A stretch of 64,000 nucleotides of DNA from assembly GCF_013019105.1 (NCBI RefSeq), contig NZ_BLTE01000001.1, forward strand, positions 372,001-436,000, in the 5' to 3' direction. Position 1 is the first letter of the stretch. Every line of letters begins with the position of its first letter. The position numbers were made by a program, and so were the translations under genes. Source of the DNA: Fundidesulfovibrio magnetotacticus (lineage in GTDB: Bacteria; Desulfobacterota; Desulfovibrionia; Desulfovibrionales; Desulfovibrionaceae). Positions 32,516 through 41,718 of this stretch are shown one piece after another. Below the pieces are notes generated by a model. That model worked only from the letters and a program-made list of their open reading frames with translations, did not search any database and was not told where the DNA came from.

Positions 32516-34101
32516 CGCGTCACCTCCACGTACTGGGCCAGGGCCCGCGGCGGGGCGTGCCCGAGGGTTGCGCCTTCAGCCGGGACCATGGCCGAAGCGG
32601 GGAGGACGGGCCTGCGCGTCTGCGCGTCCACGCGGACCTGCTGCCCGTGCACGCCCGCCAGCAGACGCTCCAGGGCGGGCTCGATGGTGCGGATGGCCAG
32701 CCCGGGCGCGAAGCCCAGATAGAGCACCAGGGCGGCCAGGGGGGCCAGCGCCGACCATTCGCGGCGGTTCAGATCCGCCCAGTTCCTGGCCGTGGAGGGA
32801 GCGCCCCAGGCCATGGAGCGCGTGGCGCGCAGCATGTAGGCCGCCGCCAGCATGGCCCCGGGGATGGAGAGGAACGCGGCCCAGAGGTTGGCCGAGAAGG
32901 CCCCCGTGAGCACCAGCAGTTCGCCCACGAAGCTGTTGGTGCCGGGGAAGGCCAGCGAGGACAGGGCGAAGAGCCCCCAGAGCCCCATGAATCCGGGCAG
33001 GTACTTGCCCATGCCCAGGTGGTCGGCCATCTCGCGGCTGTGGCTGCGCTCGTAGACGGCCCCGAGCATCATGAAGAGCCCGCCCGTGGTGATGCCGTGG
33101 TTGAGCATCTGCATGAGCGCCCCGGCCAGCCCCTTGGTGTTGAAGAGGAAGATGCCCAGGGTGACGAAGCCCATGTGCCCCACAGAGGAGTAGGCCACCA
33201 TGCGCTTGAGGTCCGTCTGGCCCAGGGCCGTGTAGCCGCCGTAGAGGATGGAGGCCACCGAGAGCGCGATCATGAGCGGCGCGAAGTAGACGCTGGCCTC
33301 CGGGGTGAGCCCCAGGCAGAAGCGCATGAAGCCGTAGGTGCCCATTTTGAGCAGCACCGCCGCCAGGATCACGCTGCCCGCGCTGGGGGCCTGCACGTGG
33401 GCCGCCGGCAGCCACGTGTGGAACGGGAACATGGGCACCTTGATGGCGAAGGCCAGGGCCATGGCCAGGAAGGCCCAGCGCTGGAAGCTCTCGGAGAAGC
33501 GCAGGCCCAGGAGCTCCGGGATGGCGAAACTGCCGCCCGAGGCCCGGAAGGCGATGATCGCCACCAGGAGCAGCGTGGAGCCCGCCAGGGTGTACAGGAA
33601 GAACTTGAGCGAGGCGTAACGCCGGTCCGGACCGCCCCACACCGCGATGAGCAGGAACATGGGCACCAGCATGGCTTCCCAGAACACGTAGAAGAGCACC
33701 AGGTCCAGGGCCGAGAACACGCCCACGCAGGCCGCGGTCATCACCAGGAGGCAGATGTGGAACTCTTTGATCCTCTTGGAGATGTAGGTCCAAGAGCAGA
33801 GCACGCACAACGGCAGCAGGAGCACCGAGAGCATCACCATGAAGAGCGAGAGGCCGTCGAGCCCCAGGTAGAAGCTCATGCCCCACTGGGGGACCCATTC
33901 GTGGCGCTCCACGAACTGGAAGCCCGGCAGCGAGGGGTCGAAGGCGTAGAGCGGGATGGAGAGCAGTAGCTCGGCCAACCCGGCCGCCAGGGTGACGCGC
34001 CGGACGGTCAGGTCGCTCTTCACCGGCAGGAGCGCGCCCACGGCCGCCAGGGGCAGGAGCATCAGGCACGTCAGGAGGGGGAATCCGCTGGAACCGGTCA
34101 T
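32512..34101 (-). CDS. nuoM: NADH-quinone oxidoreductase subunit M
   Basis: 529 residues, antiporter-like membrane subunit of complex I. Diagnostic stretches: FYLGLDGLSLFMVMLSVLLLPL, FYVFWEAMLVPMFLLIAVWGG (with the conserved Glu of the proton channel), FPFHTWLPAAHVQAPSAGSVILAAVLLKMGTYGFMRF and LKRMVAYSSVGHMGFVTLG. About 14 helices. The length is somewhat greater than E. coli NuoM (509), the extra residues being a C-terminal Pro/Ala-rich tail. Starts 17 bases after the preceding stop. Confidence 0.95.
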   Translation of the reverse strand: MTGSSGFPLLTCLMLLPLAAVGALLPVKSDLTVRRVTLAAGLAELLLSIPLYAFDPSLPGFQFVERHEWVPQWGMSFYLGLDGLSLFMVMLSVLLLPLCVLCSWTYISKRIKEFHICLLVMTAACVGVFSALDLVLFYVFWEAMLVPMFLLIAVWGGPDRRYASLKFFLYTLAGSTLLLVAIIAFRASGGSFAIPELLGLRFSESFQRWAFLAMALAFAIKVPMFPFHTWLPAAHVQAPSAGSVILAAVLLKMGTYGFMRFCLGLTPEASVYFAPLMIALSVASILYGGYTALGQTDLKRMVAYSSVGHMGFVTLGIFLFNTKGLAGALMQMLNHGITTGGLFMMLGAVYERSHSREMADHLGMGKYLPGFMGLWGLFALSSLAFPGTNSFVGELLVLTGAFSANLWAAFLSIPGAMLAAAYMLRATRSMAWGAPSTARNWADLNRREWSALAPLAALVLYLGFAPGLAIRTIEPALERLLAGVHGQQVRVDAQTRRPVLPASAMVPAEGATLGHAPPRALAQYVEVTR

Positions 34102-34118
34102 GCGTTCTCCTTACACTC

Positions 34119-35912
34119 TTACAGGAACCACACCAGGGCGAACACCAGCACGGCGATGGCCAGGGAGGCCCCAAGATAGGTCTGGAGCCTGCCCGTCTGG
34201 GCCGATGCGGCCAGACGCCCGGCCCCGGCCGTGGCGTAGGCCGCGCCGTCCACCACGGTGTCGATGCCCTTGCGGTCGAAGATCGCGGCCGCGTCGGCCT
34301 GGGCCATCACGCCGCGCAGGCCCACGGTGCGGTAGACCTCGCTCCACACGCCGTCCACCGCCGCCAGGGGCGTGGAGACGGCCCGGTAGAAGGCGCGGCC
34401 CACCAGGGCGTAGAGGCGCTCGAAATCCGCCAGCCTGCCGGGAAGCGGCGCCCAGAACCTGCGGGTGAGCGCCAGGGCCAGTCCGCCGAAGGCCGTGAGC
34501 GACAGGGCCTGGAAGACGCTCCAGCCCGAGTAGGGATGGAAGTCCACGGGGTTGGGCAGGATGGCGTACACCGCGCCGGGGAACGCGCCGATGCCCAGGC
34601 ACAGGAGCGCGGCGGCGGCCATGGCCAGTTTGCGGTTGGCCGCCACGGGGGCGACGGGCTCGGGGGCCTGCCCCTGCCCGAAGAACACCAGCCAGGGCAA
34701 GCGGATGCCCACGGCCAGGATGGCCGCCAGCGCGCCAAGTTCCAGGGCCAGACCCAAGGGCTGGGAATACTCGAAGGCCGCCGTGATGGTCATGGACTTG
34801 GTGGTGAAGCCCGAAAAGAGCGGAAGGCCCGATGTGCTGGCCGCCGCCGCCAGGTAGCAGACCAGCACGAAGGGCATCTTCGCGGCCAGCCCGCCCAGGC
34901 GGTCCATGCGCATGGTGCCGCAGGCCGTGAGCACCGCCCCGGCGGCCATGAACATGAGCCCCTTGTACACCACGTGGGCCACGGCGTGGGCGCAGGCCCC
35001 GTTGATGGCCATGGCGCTGCCCACGCCCACCCCCGCCACCATGAAGCCCACCTGGGCGATGGTCTGGTAGGCCAGGGAGCGGCGCACGTCGTTCTCCACC
35101 AGGGCGTAGAGTCCGGCGTAGAGGGTCATGGCCGCTCCCAGGGGCGCAAGGGCGTCCAGGCCCGCGAAGCCCCGGGCCAGCACGTAGACGGCGGTTTTGG
35201 TGGTGAAGGCGCAGAGGTACACCGCGCCCATGGCCGAGGCCTCGGGGTAGGCGTCGGAGAGCCAGGCGTGCAGGGGCACCACGGCGGCGTTCACCGCGAA
35301 GCCGCCCAGGATGAGCCAGTCGTAGTAGGCCAGCTCGCTCCCGGAGCCCAGATGCCCGAAGGCGAAGCTCCCGGTGGCCTTGGCCCGCAGGATCAGCCCG
35401 AAGAGCAGGAGCACGCCGCCGAAGATGTGGAAGAGGAAGTAGCGGTAGCCCGCCGCGATGGCCGCGTCCGTGCGCCGAAGCCAGATGAGCAGCGTGGAGC
35501 CCAGGGTGGTCACTTCCCAGAAGATGAAGAGCGTGATGAAGTCGCCCGCGAACAGGCAGCCAAGGGCCCCGCCCACGTGGAGCGCGGCCGCCGCCGGTTC
35601 CGCCGGGGTCTTGGAGTCCATGGCGTACACCGCGCCCACCAGGGACTGCACCGCGAAGACCCAGGCGAACACCAGGCAGAGCTTGTCCACGCGGCCGAGC
35701 GAGAGGGCCGTGCCCATCCACTCGAAGCGAGAGAGTTCCAAGGCGTGGCCGTTCAGGGCCAGGGTCAGCGAGGCGGCCGTGAGCACCGCCAGGGCGGGCG
35801 GCAGGAGCGTGAGCGCCCGCCAGCCCGGCACGCGCGACAGAAACGGCAGCGCCATGGCCAGCAGGATGAAGGCCCAGGCCGGATTGACGAAGAACACCTG
35901 ATCAGCCGTCAT
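34119..35912 (-). CDS. NuoL/MrpD-like proton-conducting membrane subunit
   Basis: 597 residues with about 15 helices. Core antiporter motifs: FIFWEVTTLGSTLLIWLRR (channel Glu), VVPLHAWLSDAYPEASAMGAVYL, VENDVRRSLAYQTIAQVGFMVAGVG, and AHVVYKGLMFMAAGAVL. The C-terminal part (AAIFDRKGIDTVVDGAAYATAGAGRLAASAQTGRLQTYL) resembles the NuoL C-terminus with its lateral helix, so this subunit probably fills the NuoL position; the core is closer in style to MrpD/HyfB. Its ATG lies 11 bases inside the stop of the 79-residue protein gene. Cation (H+ or Na+) specificity cannot be told. Confidence 0.85.
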   Translation of the reverse strand: MTADQVFFVNPAWAFILLAMALPFLSRVPGWRALTLLPPALAVLTAASLTLALNGHALELSRFEWMGTALSLGRVDKLCLVFAWVFAVQSLVGAVYAMDSKTPAEPAAAALHVGGALGCLFAGDFITLFIFWEVTTLGSTLLIWLRRTDAAIAAGYRYFLFHIFGGVLLLFGLILRAKATGSFAFGHLGSGSELAYYDWLILGGFAVNAAVVPLHAWLSDAYPEASAMGAVYLCAFTTKTAVYVLARGFAGLDALAPLGAAMTLYAGLYALVENDVRRSLAYQTIAQVGFMVAGVGVGSAMAINGACAHAVAHVVYKGLMFMAAGAVLTACGTMRMDRLGGLAAKMPFVLVCYLAAAASTSGLPLFSGFTTKSMTITAAFEYSQPLGLALELGALAAILAVGIRLPWLVFFGQGQAPEPVAPVAANRKLAMAAAALLCLGIGAFPGAVYAILPNPVDFHPYSGWSVFQALSLTAFGGLALALTRRFWAPLPGRLADFERLYALVGRAFYRAVSTPLAAVDGVWSEVYRTVGLRGVMAQADAAAIFDRKGIDTVVDGAAYATAGAGRLAASAQTGRLQTYLGASLAIAVLVFALVWFL

Positions 35913-36141
35913 GTCCGTCCTCCTCCCAGCGGGTCAGGGGCCGCAGGGCCAGGCCCCCGGCCAGGGCGAGCGCCGTCCCGCCCAGGAGCCCGAACAGGGG
36001 CCAGAAGCCGTAGAGTGACTCGGCCGCGAAGTGCGGGTGGTGCGGGTGCACGAAGAGCCCGGCCACCACCAGGACGCCCAGCACGGCCCCGAGGGCCGCC
36101 CAGCGGCGGGTGAGACGTGCGGTTCTGTTGTCGCTGGCCAT
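35902..36141 (-). CDS. Small two-helix membrane protein of the complex I operon
   Basis: 79 residues. Two predicted helices (about 14-30, WAALGAVLGVLVVAGLF, and 44-66, GFWPLFGLLGGTALALAGGLAL) are separated by a short periplasmic loop rich in His (VHPHHPHF). The C-terminus is acidic (RWEEDGHDG). I do not know the family. It lies between two antiporter-like subunits, with 1 base after the upstream stop and an 11-base overlap with the downstream gene, so it is surely translated with them. A role as an accessory subunit of the pump module is inferred from position; two-helix organisation is reminiscent of small Mrp subunits. Confidence 0.75.
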   Translation of the reverse strand: MASDNRTARLTRRWAALGAVLGVLVVAGLFVHPHHPHFAAESLYGFWPLFGLLGGTALALAGGLALRPLTRWEEDGHDG

Positions 36142-36142
36142 T

Positions 36143-37627
36143 CTAATAGCCTCCGAAGACCTGCGCGAAGCGCAGGAAGGTGTCGGGGAACACGCCCAGG
36201 TAGAGCGAGATGAGGGCCGTGGCGGAGAGGGGGATCACCATGGTCAGGGGGGCCTCGCCGTGGTGATGGTGCTCCGACCCCTCGGGCGCGGGCTTGAAGA
36301 AGGCCCGGTAGATGATGGGCGTGAAGTAGGCGGCGTTGAGCACCGTGGACGCGCCCAATGCGATGAGGATCACCAGCTTGTCGGCCTGGAGCGCGCCCCC
36401 GGCCAGGAGCCACTTGGTGGCGAAGCCGCAGGAGGGCGGCACGCCGATCATGGAGAGGCTCGCGATGGCGAAGGCCGCGAAGGTGAAGGGCATCTGGCGT
36501 CCCAGGCCGTCCATGAGGCTGATCTTCTTCAGGTGTGCGGCCACGTAGATGGCCCCGGCGGCGAAGAAGAGCGTGATCTTGGAGAAGGCGTGGTGCGCGA
36601 TGTGGGCCAGCCCCCCCTGCACCGCCATGGGCGTGAGCAGGGCCACGCCCAGGATCACGTAGGAGAGCTGGCTCACGGTGGAATAGGCCAGCCGGGCCTT
36701 GAGGTCGTCCTTGTTGAGGGCGATCACCGAGGCGGCCACCAGGGTGAAGGCCGCCAGGTAGGCCGTGGCCATGCCCATGCCCAGGGAGTTCATGGTCTCC
36801 ACGCCGAAGCCCGAGAGGATCACGCGGGCCAGGGAGAACACGCCCGCCTTGACCACCGCCACCGCGTGCAGCAGGGCCGAGACCGGCGTGGGGGCCACCA
36901 TGGCCCCGGGCAGCCAGTTGTGCAGGGGCATGATGGCGGCCTTGGCCAGCCCGAAGAGGTAGAGGAAGTAGGTGACGCGCACGAGCGTGGGGTCGGCGTC
37001 GGGCGGGAAGATGCCGTGCACGGCGTCGGAGAGGTTGAAGTCGAGCGTTCCGGCCAGCACGTAGGTGAGCGTCATGGCGGGCAGCAGGAAGAGCTTGGAG
37101 GAGCCCATGAGGTACACCATGTACTTGCGCGCGCCCGCGAAGCCCTCCTCGTCCTGGTGGTGGGCCACCAGGGGGTAGGTGAAGACGGTGATGAGCTCGT
37201 AGAAGAGGTAGAGCGTGAACACGTTGGCCGAGAAGGCCACGCCCAGGGCCCCGAAGATGGCCACGGCGAAGCAGAAGAAGTAGCGCGTCTGGGCGTGCTC
37301 GTTCAGCGAACGCATGTAGCCGATGTTGTAGCTGGTGGCGAACATCCAGAGGAAGCAGGCCACCAGCGCGAAGATCAGCGCCAGGCCGTCGGCGCAGAAG
37401 CTCACCGTCACGCCCGGCAGGAGCGTGAAGAGCGTGAACTTGAGCACCTTGCCCGAGAGCACCGCCGGAGCGAGCCACAGCGTGGAGGCGAAGGCCAGGA
37501 ATCCTGCGACGAAGCTCGCGCCCTCGCGCCGGTTGGGGTTCGCGCCCAGCTTCCACACGGCCAGGGGGGCCAGGAACGTGATGGCCAGGGGCAGGAGCAT
37601 CCTGGGGCTTTCGATGGTTTCCAGCAT
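36143..37627 (-). CDS. MrpD-like proton-conducting membrane subunit
   Basis: 494 residues, about 14 helices, a second antiporter-type subunit. Motifs: LYLFYELITVFTYPLVAHHQ (channel Glu), IMPLHNWLPGAMVAPTPVSALLHAVAVVKAGVFSLARV, LNKDDLKARLAYSTVSQLSYVILG, AHHAFSKITLFFAAGAIY. A His-rich loop (EGSEHHHHGEAP) precedes the last helices. The profile is that of MrpD or the membrane subunits of group 4 hydrogenases rather than of NuoL, so the operon codes for four antiporter-like proteins in total (this one, the NuoL-like, NuoM, NuoN). Starts 2 bases after the nuoK stop region. Confidence 0.85.
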   Translation of the reverse strand: MLETIESPRMLLPLAITFLAPLAVWKLGANPNRREGASFVAGFLAFASTLWLAPAVLSGKVLKFTLFTLLPGVTVSFCADGLALIFALVACFLWMFATSYNIGYMRSLNEHAQTRYFFCFAVAIFGALGVAFSANVFTLYLFYELITVFTYPLVAHHQDEEGFAGARKYMVYLMGSSKLFLLPAMTLTYVLAGTLDFNLSDAVHGIFPPDADPTLVRVTYFLYLFGLAKAAIMPLHNWLPGAMVAPTPVSALLHAVAVVKAGVFSLARVILSGFGVETMNSLGMGMATAYLAAFTLVAASVIALNKDDLKARLAYSTVSQLSYVILGVALLTPMAVQGGLAHIAHHAFSKITLFFAAGAIYVAAHLKKISLMDGLGRQMPFTFAAFAIASLSMIGVPPSCGFATKWLLAGGALQADKLVILIALGASTVLNAAYFTPIIYRAFFKPAPEGSEHHHHGEAPLTMVIPLSATALISLYLGVFPDTFLRFAQVFGGY

Positions 37628-37629
37628 GG

Positions 37630-37938
37630 CTACCCCTTGAGCTCGGAGACTGCGTCGGCCGACGCGCTCCCGAAACGGCCCCGGACCACGTAGACGATGG
37701 CCAGCACCAGGGTTGATTCGGCGGCCGCGAGACCCATCACGAAGAGCGTGGTGGACTGGGCCAGGGCGTCGGGCATGGGCGTGAGCTGGCCGGCCGCCAC
37801 CACCGCCAGTCCCGCGCCGTTGAGCATCAGCTCCACGCTGATGAGCATGCCCACCAGGCTGCGGCGCGCCAGGAGCCCGAAGATTCCCACGCCCAGGAGC
37901 CCGAAGGCCACCAGTTGATAGAGCGAAAGCGCGTTCAC
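37630..37938 (-). CDS. nuoK: NADH-quinone oxidoreductase subunit K
   Basis: 102 residues from a GTG start preceded by AGGAGG. Three membrane helices: YQLVAFGLLGVGIFGLL, LVGMLISVELMLNGAGLAVVAAG (with the conserved Glu in VELMLN), and TTLFVMGLAAAESTLVLAIVYVV (second conserved Glu). Part of the proton path connecting the quinone site to the antiporter subunits. Overlaps nuoJ by 4 bases. Confidence 0.95.
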   Translation of the reverse strand: MNALSLYQLVAFGLLGVGIFGLLARRSLVGMLISVELMLNGAGLAVVAAGQLTPMPDALAQSTTLFVMGLAAAESTLVLAIVYVVRGRFGSASADAVSELKG

Positions 37939-38447
37939 GCCCCTTTCCTCCTTTCGAAGGCCAGGAGCACCGCCCCGGCCATGGCCGCGAAGAGCACCAC
38001 CGAGATCACCTCGAAGCCCAGCAGGTACTGCCCCAGGAAGGTCTCGCCCAGTTGCGCGGGGGAAACCTCCGCCGCCGTGCCCACCAGGGCCGGGCCGTGC
38101 TTGAGGCAGGCCGCCGCCAGAAGCCCCGCCACCGCCAGCCCAACGGCCCCGGAGCGCAGGAGCCTGCCCCGGTCGCCCGGGCGGGCCTCCTCGGCCTCGG
38201 CCTGGGCGCGCGTGAGCATGATGGCGAAGAAGATGAGCACCACCACGGCTCCCACGTAGATGAGGATCTGCATGAGCGCCACGAACGGCGCGGCGATGAG
38301 CACGTAGAGCGCCGCCACCCCCATGAGCGAGATGGTCAGGCCCAGCAGCGCCCGCACCAGGCTCTCGGCCGTGACGGCCCACACCGCGCCCCCCAGCGTG
38401 ATGAGCGCGTAGAGGGCGAACGACGCGTTGACGACGAACTCTTTCAC
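37935..38447 (-). CDS. nuoJ: NADH-quinone oxidoreductase subunit J
   Basis: 170 residues from a GTG start. Five membrane helices; the conserved MQILIYVGAVVVLIFFAIML segment (helix 3) is present. It sits between nuoI and nuoK, with 4-base overlaps at both ends. Confidence 0.93.
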   Translation of the reverse strand: MKEFVVNASFALYALITLGGAVWAVTAESLVRALLGLTISLMGVAALYVLIAAPFVALMQILIYVGAVVVLIFFAIMLTRAQAEAEEARPGDRGRLLRSGAVGLAVAGLLAAACLKHGPALVGTAAEVSPAQLGETFLGQYLLGFEVISVVLFAAMAGAVLLAFERRKGA

Positions 38448-39007
38448 GGCTTGCCCCCTTCTCTGCCCGACTGCCTGCGCAGCCTGGCCATGAGGTCCAG
38501 CTCGAAGGTTTCCCGGGCTTCCCCGGCGAAGTAGACGTTGGAGGAGAAGCGGATGGACCCCGCCGGGCAGTTCTGCACGCACAGGCCGCAGAGGCTGCAC
38601 GTGTGGTAGGTGAGGTGGTAGCCCAGGAGCTTGCGCGCCACCGGGGCCTGGCTGGGCGGCGCGGCCCGGAACTTGGGCGTGGGCATGAGCAGGTCGCTCA
38701 TGGTGTGCGCCACGGAGGGCGGGGCCTCGGCCGGAGGCGGGTCCTCGGCCTCCACGCGGATGCAGCGCGAGGGGCACAGCTCCATGCACAGGCCGCAGCC
38801 CACGCAGCGGGCCAGGGCCGGATCGTCGTCGGTCCCCACCAGTTCGATGTGCCCCCGGAAGGTGGCCAGCGCATCGCGCGGCACCTCCTGACGGGGATAG
38901 TGGACGGTCTCCTGGGGCCGCAGGAAGTTGGTCCCCGTGACCTTGAGGCCCACCACCATGCTCTTCAGGCCCGAAAGGGCCTCCGAGAACGCGGCTACCA
39001 GTCCCAT
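38444..39007 (-). CDS. nuoI: NADH-quinone oxidoreductase subunit I (2x[4Fe-4S])
   Basis: 187 residues. Two complete 4Fe-4S motifs, CVGCGLCMELCP and CSLCGLCVQNCP, carry electrons to the N2 cluster in NuoB. The loop between them is long and Pro-rich (EDPPPAEAPPSVAHT and PTPKFRAAPPSQAPV). Because nuoE, nuoF and nuoG are absent from the operon, this subunit may be the entry point for an external donor such as ferredoxin; that is inference. Starts 1 base before the nuoH stop region. Confidence 0.95.
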   Translation of the reverse strand: MGLVAAFSEALSGLKSMVVGLKVTGTNFLRPQETVHYPRQEVPRDALATFRGHIELVGTDDDPALARCVGCGLCMELCPSRCIRVEAEDPPPAEAPPSVAHTMSDLLMPTPKFRAAPPSQAPVARKLLGYHLTYHTCSLCGLCVQNCPAGSIRFSSNVYFAGEARETFELDLMARLRRQSGREGGKP

Positions 39008-39008
39008 C

Positions 39009-39992
39009 TTACGCGCCCCCCCACAGTTTGACGCAAAAGGCCGTGAGCACCAGGTTCACCAGGGCCAGGGGCATGAGCCAACGCCAGTTGAGGTTGAGAA
39101 GCTGGTCGAAGCGCACGCGGGGATACGTCCAGCGCATGAAGATGATGAGCGTCACCAGGGCGTACATCTTGGCCAGGAACCACCACGGCCCCGGGGCCCA
39201 CGGCCCGGCCGCGCCGCCCAGGAAGAGCACCGTGGCCACGCAGCTCACCACGAGCATGTTGGCGTATTCGGCCAGGAAGATGATGCCGTTGCCCATGCCG
39301 GAGTATTCGGTGTGCACGCCCGCCGTGAGTTCGGACTCGGCCTCCGCCAGGTCGAAGGGGGCGCGGTTGGTCTCGGCCACGGCGCAGACGAAGTAGATGA
39401 AGAAGGCCAGGGGCTGCACGAAAACGTTCCACTGCCAGGGCCAGGCGCCCTGGTGGGCGGCCACCTCGCGCAGGTCCAGGCTGCCGGTGAGCATGGCCAC
39501 GGCCAGCACGGAGAGGAGCAGCGGGATCTCGTAGGCCACGGCCTGGGCCACCGCGCGCGCCGCGCCCAGGAGCGACCACTTGTTGTTGGAGGCCCACCCG
39601 GCCAGGCAAAGGGCCAGCACGTTGAAGCCCGCGAAGGAGAGGATGAGCACCAGCCCCAGGTCCGTGCCCAGGCCCCAGAGGTTTTCGCTGAAGGGCATAG
39701 CGATGAACATGAGCGGCACGGGCATGAAGGCCATGAGGGGGGCCGTCCAGAAGAGCAGCGCGTCGGCCCCCCTGGGGGTGGCCAGTTGTTTGCCCACCAG
39801 CTTGCCCGCGTCGGCCAGGGCCTGGAGCAGGCCGTGGGGGCCGACCTCGAAGGGGCCGGGGCGGCGCTGCACGTGGCCCGCCACCTTGCGCTCCACGTAG
39901 AGCAGGGCCATGCCGTTGGCGGCCACGAAGCCCATGATGGCCACCAGGGCCAGCACCAGCCGGACGAATTCGGGTGCGAAGAAGTCGCTCAT
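39009..39992 (-). CDS. nuoH: NADH-quinone oxidoreductase subunit H
   Basis: 327 residues, eight membrane helices, forms the quinone-binding chamber with NuoB and NuoD. Characteristic stretches: YVERKVAGHVQRRPGPFEVGPHGLLQALADAGKL and the acidic loop RAPFDLAEAESELTAGVHTEYSGM. The start MSDFFAPEF overlaps the nuoD stop by 4 bases. Confidence 0.96.
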   Translation of the reverse strand: MSDFFAPEFVRLVLALVAIMGFVAANGMALLYVERKVAGHVQRRPGPFEVGPHGLLQALADAGKLVGKQLATPRGADALLFWTAPLMAFMPVPLMFIAMPFSENLWGLGTDLGLVLILSFAGFNVLALCLAGWASNNKWSLLGAARAVAQAVAYEIPLLLSVLAVAMLTGSLDLREVAAHQGAWPWQWNVFVQPLAFFIYFVCAVAETNRAPFDLAEAESELTAGVHTEYSGMGNGIIFLAEYANMLVVSCVATVLFLGGAAGPWAPGPWWFLAKMYALVTLIIFMRWTYPRVRFDQLLNLNWRWLMPLALVNLVLTAFCVKLWGGA

Positions 39993-41164
39993 CGGTCGAT
40001 CTCCGGGATGACGAGGTCCAGGCTGCCCAGGATGGCCACGGCGTCGGAGAGGAGCGTCCCCCTGGCCAGTTCGGGGAAGAGGCTCAGGTTGGAGAAGCTG
40101 GGGGAGCGCAGCTTCACGCGGTAGGGGATCTCGGAGCCGTCGCTGGCCAGATAGACGCCGATCTTGCCGCGCGCGCCCTCCACGGCGAAGTAGCTCTCGC
40201 CCGCGGGGGGCTTCCACTTGCCGCGCGGGGCGTCGGGGTGCAGGTGGTGGCCTTCGGGCAGGCCGTCCAGGGCCTGGCGGATGATGGCCAGGGAAGCCTC
40301 GATCTCGTCCATGCGCACCAGGTAGCGGGCCATGGAGTCGCCCTCCTCGCGCGTGGGCACGGGGAAGTCGAAGAGGGGGTAGGCCCCGTAGGGCTCGGCG
40401 CGGCGCACGTCGTAGGCCACGCCGGAGCCGCGCAGCACGGGGCCGGTGGCCCCGTAGCGCCGGGCCATCATCCTGTCGATGACGCCCACATCCTCCAGGC
40501 GTCCGCGCAGGATCACGTTGCCGCTCACCAGCTGGCGGTACATCTCCAGGCGCTCGGGCATGCGGTCCAGGAAGGCGTAGGCGTCGCGGACGAAGCCGGG
40601 CGTCACGTCGGCGCAGAACCCGCCGAAACGGAAGGCGGCGTAGGTGAGACGCGACCCCGTGATCTCCTGGAGCATGTCCATGACGATCTCGCGGTCCTCG
40701 AAGGCGTACATGATGGGCGTCACGGCCCCCAGGTCCAGGAGGTAGGCCCCCCACCAGAGCAGGTGGGAGTTGATGCGGTTCAATTCCGTGACGATCACCC
40801 GGATGAACTCGGCGCGCGCTGGCACCTCGATCCCTGCCAGGCGCTCCACGGCCCCTGCCCAGGCCCAGTTCCAGGCCAGGGCGTGGAGGTAGTCCACGCG
40901 GCCCATGTTGGGGAAGAACTGCACGTAGGCGCGGTTCTGGGCCATGGCCTCGTGCATGCGGTGGATGTAGCCCAGCACCGGCTCGGAGCGCACGATGTAC
41001 TCGCCGTCCATCTCCAGGAGCACGCGCAGCACGCCGTGGGTGGAGGGGTGCTGGGGGCCCATGTTCAGGATGAGGGTGTCGTCGCGCGCCTCCAGGGCGA
41101 AGTGGCGGGCGTAGAAGTCGCCCTCCAGGCCCTGGCAGGGATCGGCGGCGGGGATGCGGGTCAT
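39989..41164 (-). CDS. nuoD: NADH-quinone oxidoreductase subunit D
   Basis: 391 residues, the 49-kDa-type subunit derived from the [NiFe]-hydrogenase large subunit; binds quinone with NuoB. Motifs: GPQHPSTHGVLR, the quinone-site His/Tyr region (LGYIHRMHEAMAQNRAYVQ, GRVDYLHA), and the C-terminal PSFSNLSLFPELARGTLLSDAVAILGSLDLVIPEIDR. The hydrogenase Cys pairs are absent, as expected. The start MTRIPAAD overlaps the nuoC stop by 4 bases. Confidence 0.96.
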   Translation of the reverse strand: MTRIPAADPCQGLEGDFYARHFALEARDDTLILNMGPQHPSTHGVLRVLLEMDGEYIVRSEPVLGYIHRMHEAMAQNRAYVQFFPNMGRVDYLHALAWNWAWAGAVERLAGIEVPARAEFIRVIVTELNRINSHLLWWGAYLLDLGAVTPIMYAFEDREIVMDMLQEITGSRLTYAAFRFGGFCADVTPGFVRDAYAFLDRMPERLEMYRQLVSGNVILRGRLEDVGVIDRMMARRYGATGPVLRGSGVAYDVRRAEPYGAYPLFDFPVPTREEGDSMARYLVRMDEIEASLAIIRQALDGLPEGHHLHPDAPRGKWKPPAGESYFAVEGARGKIGVYLASDGSEIPYRVKLRSPSFSNLSLFPELARGTLLSDAVAILGSLDLVIPEIDR

Positions 41165-41715
41165 GACCGGCCCTCCTCGTGGCCGTCTGGGCGTGCGGCC
41201 TGTTCTTCCTCTTCGGGGCCGCACACGGCCATGAGCTCCTCGGCCAGGGCGTGGCCCCTGGCGGAGCCGATCCATTCGCCGTGGGGCCAGAGCTGGTTGA
41301 TGGACATGCGCGCCACCGGGGCCTTCACCAGGGGCGGCGGGTCCAGGCGCTCGGCCAGGAGCAGGGGCGTGTCGTTGGCCGCGCCCTCGAAGCGTATGCC
41401 GAAGAAGTCGGCGGTTTCGCGCTCGTGCCAGGAGGCCCCGGGGTAGATGCCCTCGATGGAGGGGCAGACGGGCGCGTCGTGGGGCAGCAGCACGCGCAGC
41501 ACCACGCGTCCCGGGCGGGTCCAGTGGGCGAAGTGGTAGAGCACGGCCATGCCCTCGGCCACGTCGAGGCCGCAGACGTCCTCCAGGAACCAGTCCTGGC
41601 AGAGCAGGCGTTCGGCCACGCGGCGCAGGTCGCCGGGCTCGATGACCAGGGCGGCCTCGCGTCCGCTCTGGCCCGGCGGCAGGGACAGGCCGAGGCGTGC
41701 GGTGAGTTCAGGCAT
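41161..41715 (-). CDS. nuoC: NADH-quinone oxidoreductase subunit C
   Basis: 184 residues, 30-kDa-type peripheral subunit. The conserved segment YPGASWHERETADFFGIRFEGAAND is unmistakable, followed by LLLAERLDPPPLVKAP. The C-terminal ~25 residues are acidic. It is separate from nuoD rather than fused. Confidence 0.93.
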   Translation of the reverse strand: MPELTARLGLSLPPGQSGREAALVIEPGDLRRVAERLLCQDWFLEDVCGLDVAEGMAVLYHFAHWTRPGRVVLRVLLPHDAPVCPSIEGIYPGASWHERETADFFGIRFEGAANDTPLLLAERLDPPPLVKAPVARMSINQLWPHGEWIGSARGHALAEELMAVCGPEEEEQAARPDGHEEGRS

Positions 41716-41718
41716 GGA

